From Prevotella sp. (GTDB lineage Bacteria > Bacteroidota > Bacteroidia > Bacteroidales > Bacteroidaceae): a DNA stretch of 64,000 bases. A program made the translations under genes and the position numbers. Of this stretch, positions 61,399 to 64,000 are shown in pieces. The notes beneath the pieces were generated by a model. It worked only from the letters and a program-made list of their open reading frames with translations, was not told where the DNA came from and did not search any database. How positions within the stretch are numbered: position 1 is the first letter of the stretch; every line of letters starts with the position of its first letter. The stretch lies in NCBI GenBank assembly GCA_017561825.1, contig JAFZBK010000069.1:57249-121248 (forward strand). Direction: 5' to 3'.

Positions 61399-63588
61399 TT
61401 ACCGTATAAACAACAGTTCGCGATATTTCGGCAAAGTCCAGAGCTCATCGGCCACGGTGAGCTCTAACTTGTCTATATGGTAACGAATCTCGTCCATCTT
61501 AGGCTCCACGGTATCATGGTAGGCAATGGCTTTCTCGCGCTCGCACTCGATTCGGTTAGCCACCTTACGGGCGTTCACCAGTTCCTCCACCATGGTTTCG
61601 ATGGTCTGCGTACGCTCAGCAATCTCCCTGATGATCTTGATGTTGCGTGCACATAGCTTCTCAGCCTCTTCGGCAGAGAAGATGTCACGCATGCATTCCA
61701 CGTTCTTAGCAAGACGCGTTTGGTAATGCGTAGCCACAGGGATGATATGGTTCATGGTGAGGTCACCTAATACACGAGCCTCAATCTGAATCTTCTTGGT
61801 ATAGGTCTCCCATTTCACCTCGTTGCGGGCCCTGAGCTCCTTGCGGTTCATGATGTTCAGACTCTCGAACATGTCGATGCTCTCCTTGTCGAGATAGCGG
61901 TCGAAGATCACAGGACAGCTCTTCTCTACATCAAGACCACGCTTGGTGGCCTCCACCACCCACTCGTCACTGTAGCCGTTTCCATCGAAATGAATCGGCT
62001 TACAGGTGCGGATATCATCACGGAGAATATCAATGATGGCACTCGTCTGATCCTGTCCTTTGGCTATCAGTGCATCCACACGTTTCTTGAAGTCAACCAA
62101 CGCCTCTGCCACAGCCGCATTCAGCGCAATCATCGCACTAGCGCAGTTAGCCTCCGAGCCTACGGCACGGAACTCAAAGCGGTTACCCGTGAAGGCGAAA
62201 GGTGAGGTGCGGTTACGGTCGGTATTGTCGATGAGCAGTTCGGGAATCTCAGGAATATCCAACTCCATCTTCTGCTTCCCTGCCACCATGAACAGGTCGT
62301 CCTTATCCGCCTTCTCGATATGCTCCAACAGCTCGCTTACCTGCTTGCCGAGGAACGAAGAGATGATGGCGGGCGGTGCCTCGTTGGCACCCAGACGATG
62401 AGCGTTGGTGGCCGACATGATACTGGCCTTGAGCAGTCCGTTATGACGATACACACCCATCAGCGTTTCCACGATGAACGTCACGAAGCGCAGGTTCTGT
62501 TCGGGTGTCTTACCTGGTGCATGCAACAGGATACCATTGTCGGTACTCAGACTCCAGTTGTTGTGCTTACCCGAGCCGTTGATACCATCGAAAGGCTTCT
62601 CATGGAGCAGCACGCGGAATCCATGCTTCCGTGCCACCTTCTTCATCAATGACATCAGCAACATGTTATGGTCAACGGCCAGGTTCGTCTCCTCATAGAT
62701 CGGGGCTATCTCGAACTGGTTCGGGGCCACCTCGTTATGACGGGTCTTACAGGGAATGGCCAGCTCTAATGCCTGGATCTCCAAGTCCTTCATGAACGCC
62801 TGCACACGATCAGGAATCGTACCGAAGTAGTGGTCATCCATCTGCTGGTTCTTGGCAGAGTCATGTCCCATCAGTGTTCTACCTGTCAGCATCAGGTCAG
62901 GACGGGCGGAATACAATCCTTCATCCACCAGGAAATACTCCTGTTCCCATCCGAGGTTACTGATCACCTTCTTGACAGTAGGATCGAAATAGTGAATCAC
63001 GCCCAATGCGGCCTCACCCACGGCACGAAGTGCACGCTTCAACGGTGCTTTGTAGTCGAGCGACTCCCCTGTATAGGAAATGAATATCGTGGGAATACAC
63101 AGTGTATCATCGATGATGAACACCGGTGATGTAGGATCCCAGGCAGAATAGCCGCGAGCCTCGAAGGTAGCACGGATACCACCGCTGGGGAAAGAAGATG
63201 CGTCAGGCTCCTGCTGTACGAGCAGTTTTCCTGAGAACTCCTCGAGCATACCACCCTTCCCGTCATGTTCGATAAAGGCATCATGCTTCTCGGCCGTTCC
63301 CTCTGTCAGCGGTTGGAACCAGTGGGTATAATGCGTCACGCCGTTCTCATCGGCCCACTGCTTCATTCCCTTTGCCACAGCATTGGCAATACTCCTGTCA
63401 AGCGGAGCGCCATTGTCAATGACATCGATAAGCTGTTCATACACATCACGCTGCAGATACTTGTACATCTTGGCGCGTGTGAACACGTTCTTACCGAAAT
63501 ACTCTGACGGGCGCTCTTCGGGTGCCGTCACTTCCAAAGGCTTCTTGGTAAAGGCTTCCTCTACAACCTGAAATCTTAAATTTGCCAT
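61399..63588 (-). CDS. glnN: Glutamine synthetase, type III
   Basis: 729 residues from ATG at 63588 (MANLRFQVVEEAF), the standard GSIII length; the frame to 63813 crosses the promoter and repeats. RAKMYKYLQRDVYEQLIDVID is the GSIII N-terminal region; QEPDASSFPSGGIRATFEARGYSAWDP, CKTRHNEVAPNQFEIAPIYEE and GINGSGKHNNWS carry active-site residues of the GS catalytic barrel. It assimilates ammonia and is the main glutamine synthetase of Bacteroidales. It has its own promoter cassette with a hairpin upstream. Confidence 0.96.
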   Translation of the reverse strand: MANLRFQVVEEAFTKKPLEVTAPEERPSEYFGKNVFTRAKMYKYLQRDVYEQLIDVIDNGAPLDRSIANAVAKGMKQWADENGVTHYTHWFQPLTEGTAEKHDAFIEHDGKGGMLEEFSGKLLVQQEPDASSFPSGGIRATFEARGYSAWDPTSPVFIIDDTLCIPTIFISYTGESLDYKAPLKRALRAVGEAALGVIHYFDPTVKKVISNLGWEQEYFLVDEGLYSARPDLMLTGRTLMGHDSAKNQQMDDHYFGTIPDRVQAFMKDLEIQALELAIPCKTRHNEVAPNQFEIAPIYEETNLAVDHNMLLMSLMKKVARKHGFRVLLHEKPFDGINGSGKHNNWSLSTDNGILLHAPGKTPEQNLRFVTFIVETLMGVYRHNGLLKASIMSATNAHRLGANEAPPAIISSFLGKQVSELLEHIEKADKDDLFMVAGKQKMELDIPEIPELLIDNTDRNRTSPFAFTGNRFEFRAVGSEANCASAMIALNAAVAEALVDFKKRVDALIAKGQDQTSAIIDILRDDIRTCKPIHFDGNGYSDEWVVEATKRGLDVEKSCPVIFDRYLDKESIDMFESLNIMNRKELRARNEVKWETYTKKIQIEARVLGDLTMNHIIPVATHYQTRLAKNVECMRDIFSAEEAEKLCARNIKIIREIAERTQTIETMVEELVNARKVANRIECEREKAIAYHDTVEPKMDEIRYHIDKLELTVADELWTLPKYRELLFIR

Positions 63589-63609
63589 TCTCTTCTTTGT
63601 TTTGCCCTG

Positions 63610-63641
63610 CAAAGTTACGGATAAGCGAGCACAAAACCAAA
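63610..63641 (-). promoter_or_regulatory. Repeated promoter cassette of glnN
   Basis: TAACTTTG (-7) at 63617-63610 and TTTG at 63641-63638 on the minus strand, 20 bp apart, with the spacer TGCTCGCTTATCCG. Upstream an AAAACAAAG/CTTTGGTTTT imperfect hairpin. Confidence 0.7.
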
Positions 63642-63759
63642 GGAAAGCTTGTTTTTCTTTGTTTTGTCGAACCGATGGAGCAGCGAATGCCATCAAGTAT
63701 ACTTGGATGGCTGAGTCGTGAAAGAGGAAAACGTAGTTAACGGAAGTACTTTCGGCGAA

Positions 63760-63790
63760 GCCAAAATTACGAATAAGCGAGAGAAAAACC
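63760..63790 (-). repeat. Extra promoter-cassette copy upstream of glnN
   Basis: CCAAAATTACGAATAAGCGA and GAGAAAAACC match the cassette. The -7 position reads TAATTTTG, still consistent with TAnnTTTG, so it could be a second, distal glnN promoter. Confidence 0.5.
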
Positions 63791-63979
63791 AAATTTTGGA
63801 GCAGCGAATACAAAGAAATGCTTGCATTTTATTTGTTGAGTCGTGACAAAACTCATCATTCAGATAAATTTTGGAGCAGCGAATACAAAGAAATGCTTGC
63901 ATTTTATTTGTTGAGTCGTGACAAAACTCATCATTCAGATAAATTTTGGAGCAGCGAATACAAAGAAATGCTTGCATTT
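63791..63979. repeat. 75-bp tandem repeat, 2.5 copies
   Basis: Two identical 75-bp units (63791-63865, 63866-63940) and a 39-bp partial third. Each holds AAATTTTGGAGCAGC and the AAATGC/GCATTT palindrome. The first part of the unit also follows the cassette at 50343. An open frame with a 25-residue period exists across it but is a product of the repeat. With the cassettes it accounts for the 63589-64000 gap; no gene is visible. Confidence 0.9.
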
Positions 63980-64000
63980 AACACCTCAGAGTGGATTTTA

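Noticed and set aside
63693-63977. Open frame encoding a 25-residue periodic protein
   Set aside because: It exists only because the 75-bp DNA repeat is a multiple of three without stops; no start signal, and the composition is not protein-like.
1-64000. tRNA, rRNA, riboswitch, insertion sequence or prophage
   Set aside because: I read the gaps of both strands for cloverleaf, rRNA and transposase or integrase signatures and saw none; most gaps are too short. A covariance-model scan would settle small RNAs.

Overview
The window reads as a chromosomal segment of a Bacteroidales bacterium, most likely Prevotellaceae (Prevotella sensu lato). Reasons: most promoters are of the Bacteroidetes -33/-7 type (TAnnTTTG -7 box); there is a class III glutamine synthetase, DUF4290 next to murA, DUF4294, a GH3-like protein, GH95 and GH97 enzymes with Sec signals, and two proteins ending in a type-IX-secretion-like tail. 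No rRNA, tRNA, CRISPR array, transposase, integrase or phage gene was seen. The assignment to family level is inference from gene content.

Layout. 22-2195: CE1-like secreted esterase and pgeF. 2206-5791 (minus): BASS transporter, UDG-like glycosylase, GH97. 5946-10277: DUF1593 protein and GH95, separated by a 440-bp gap rich in repeats. 10516-16777 (minus): a tight housekeeping operon tsaB, DUF4290, murA, rimM, dxr, rseP, tlpA-like. 16865-23987 (plus): yicC, gmk, nadD, then an envelope-modification group (phosphoethanolamine transferase, two acyltransferase-3 proteins, UbiA-type prenyltransferase). 23978-28778: WG-repeat protein, CotH-like protein, tandem GNAT paralogues. 28794-32759: parE, ctpA, ybeY. 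32817-38963 (minus): a possible sugar-oxidation operon (aldo/keto reductase, amidohydrolase, Zn-dehydrogenase, Fur-like regulator, MFS transporter) running into ruvB and coaD. 39123-43652: carboxylesterase, HhH/outer-membrane barrel protein, DUF4294. 43696-50292 (minus): GH3-like, Ig-like lipoprotein, DUF3108, U32 protein, sufE, RNA methyltransferase. 50659-61264: aroQ, O-methyltransferase, THUMP-like methyltransferase, Fe-ADH, nuclease-helicase, hydrolase fusion, carboxypeptidase-regulatory-domain protein. 61399-63588: glnN.

The unusual content is not in the genes but between them. Four layers of intergenic repeats recur. (1) Arrays of 7-bp units sit at gene junctions, often spanning the stop codon of one gene and the start codon (several times TTG) of the next, and twice lie in frame inside genes. 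(2) About 123-bp palindromic elements have arms built of heptamers and a 67-bp core; one is inserted in frame inside a phosphoethanolamine transferase gene and another supplies that gene's stop codon. (3) Three unrelated intergenic loci carry three units with a period of exactly 22 bp, each with a different unit sequence. (4) A dispersed terminator-hairpin plus promoter cassette has a conserved promoter spacer; one copy has its upstream part tandemly amplified with a 75-bp period at the right end of the window. These are the candidates for something undescribed. All counts were made by eye and need a genome-wide search.
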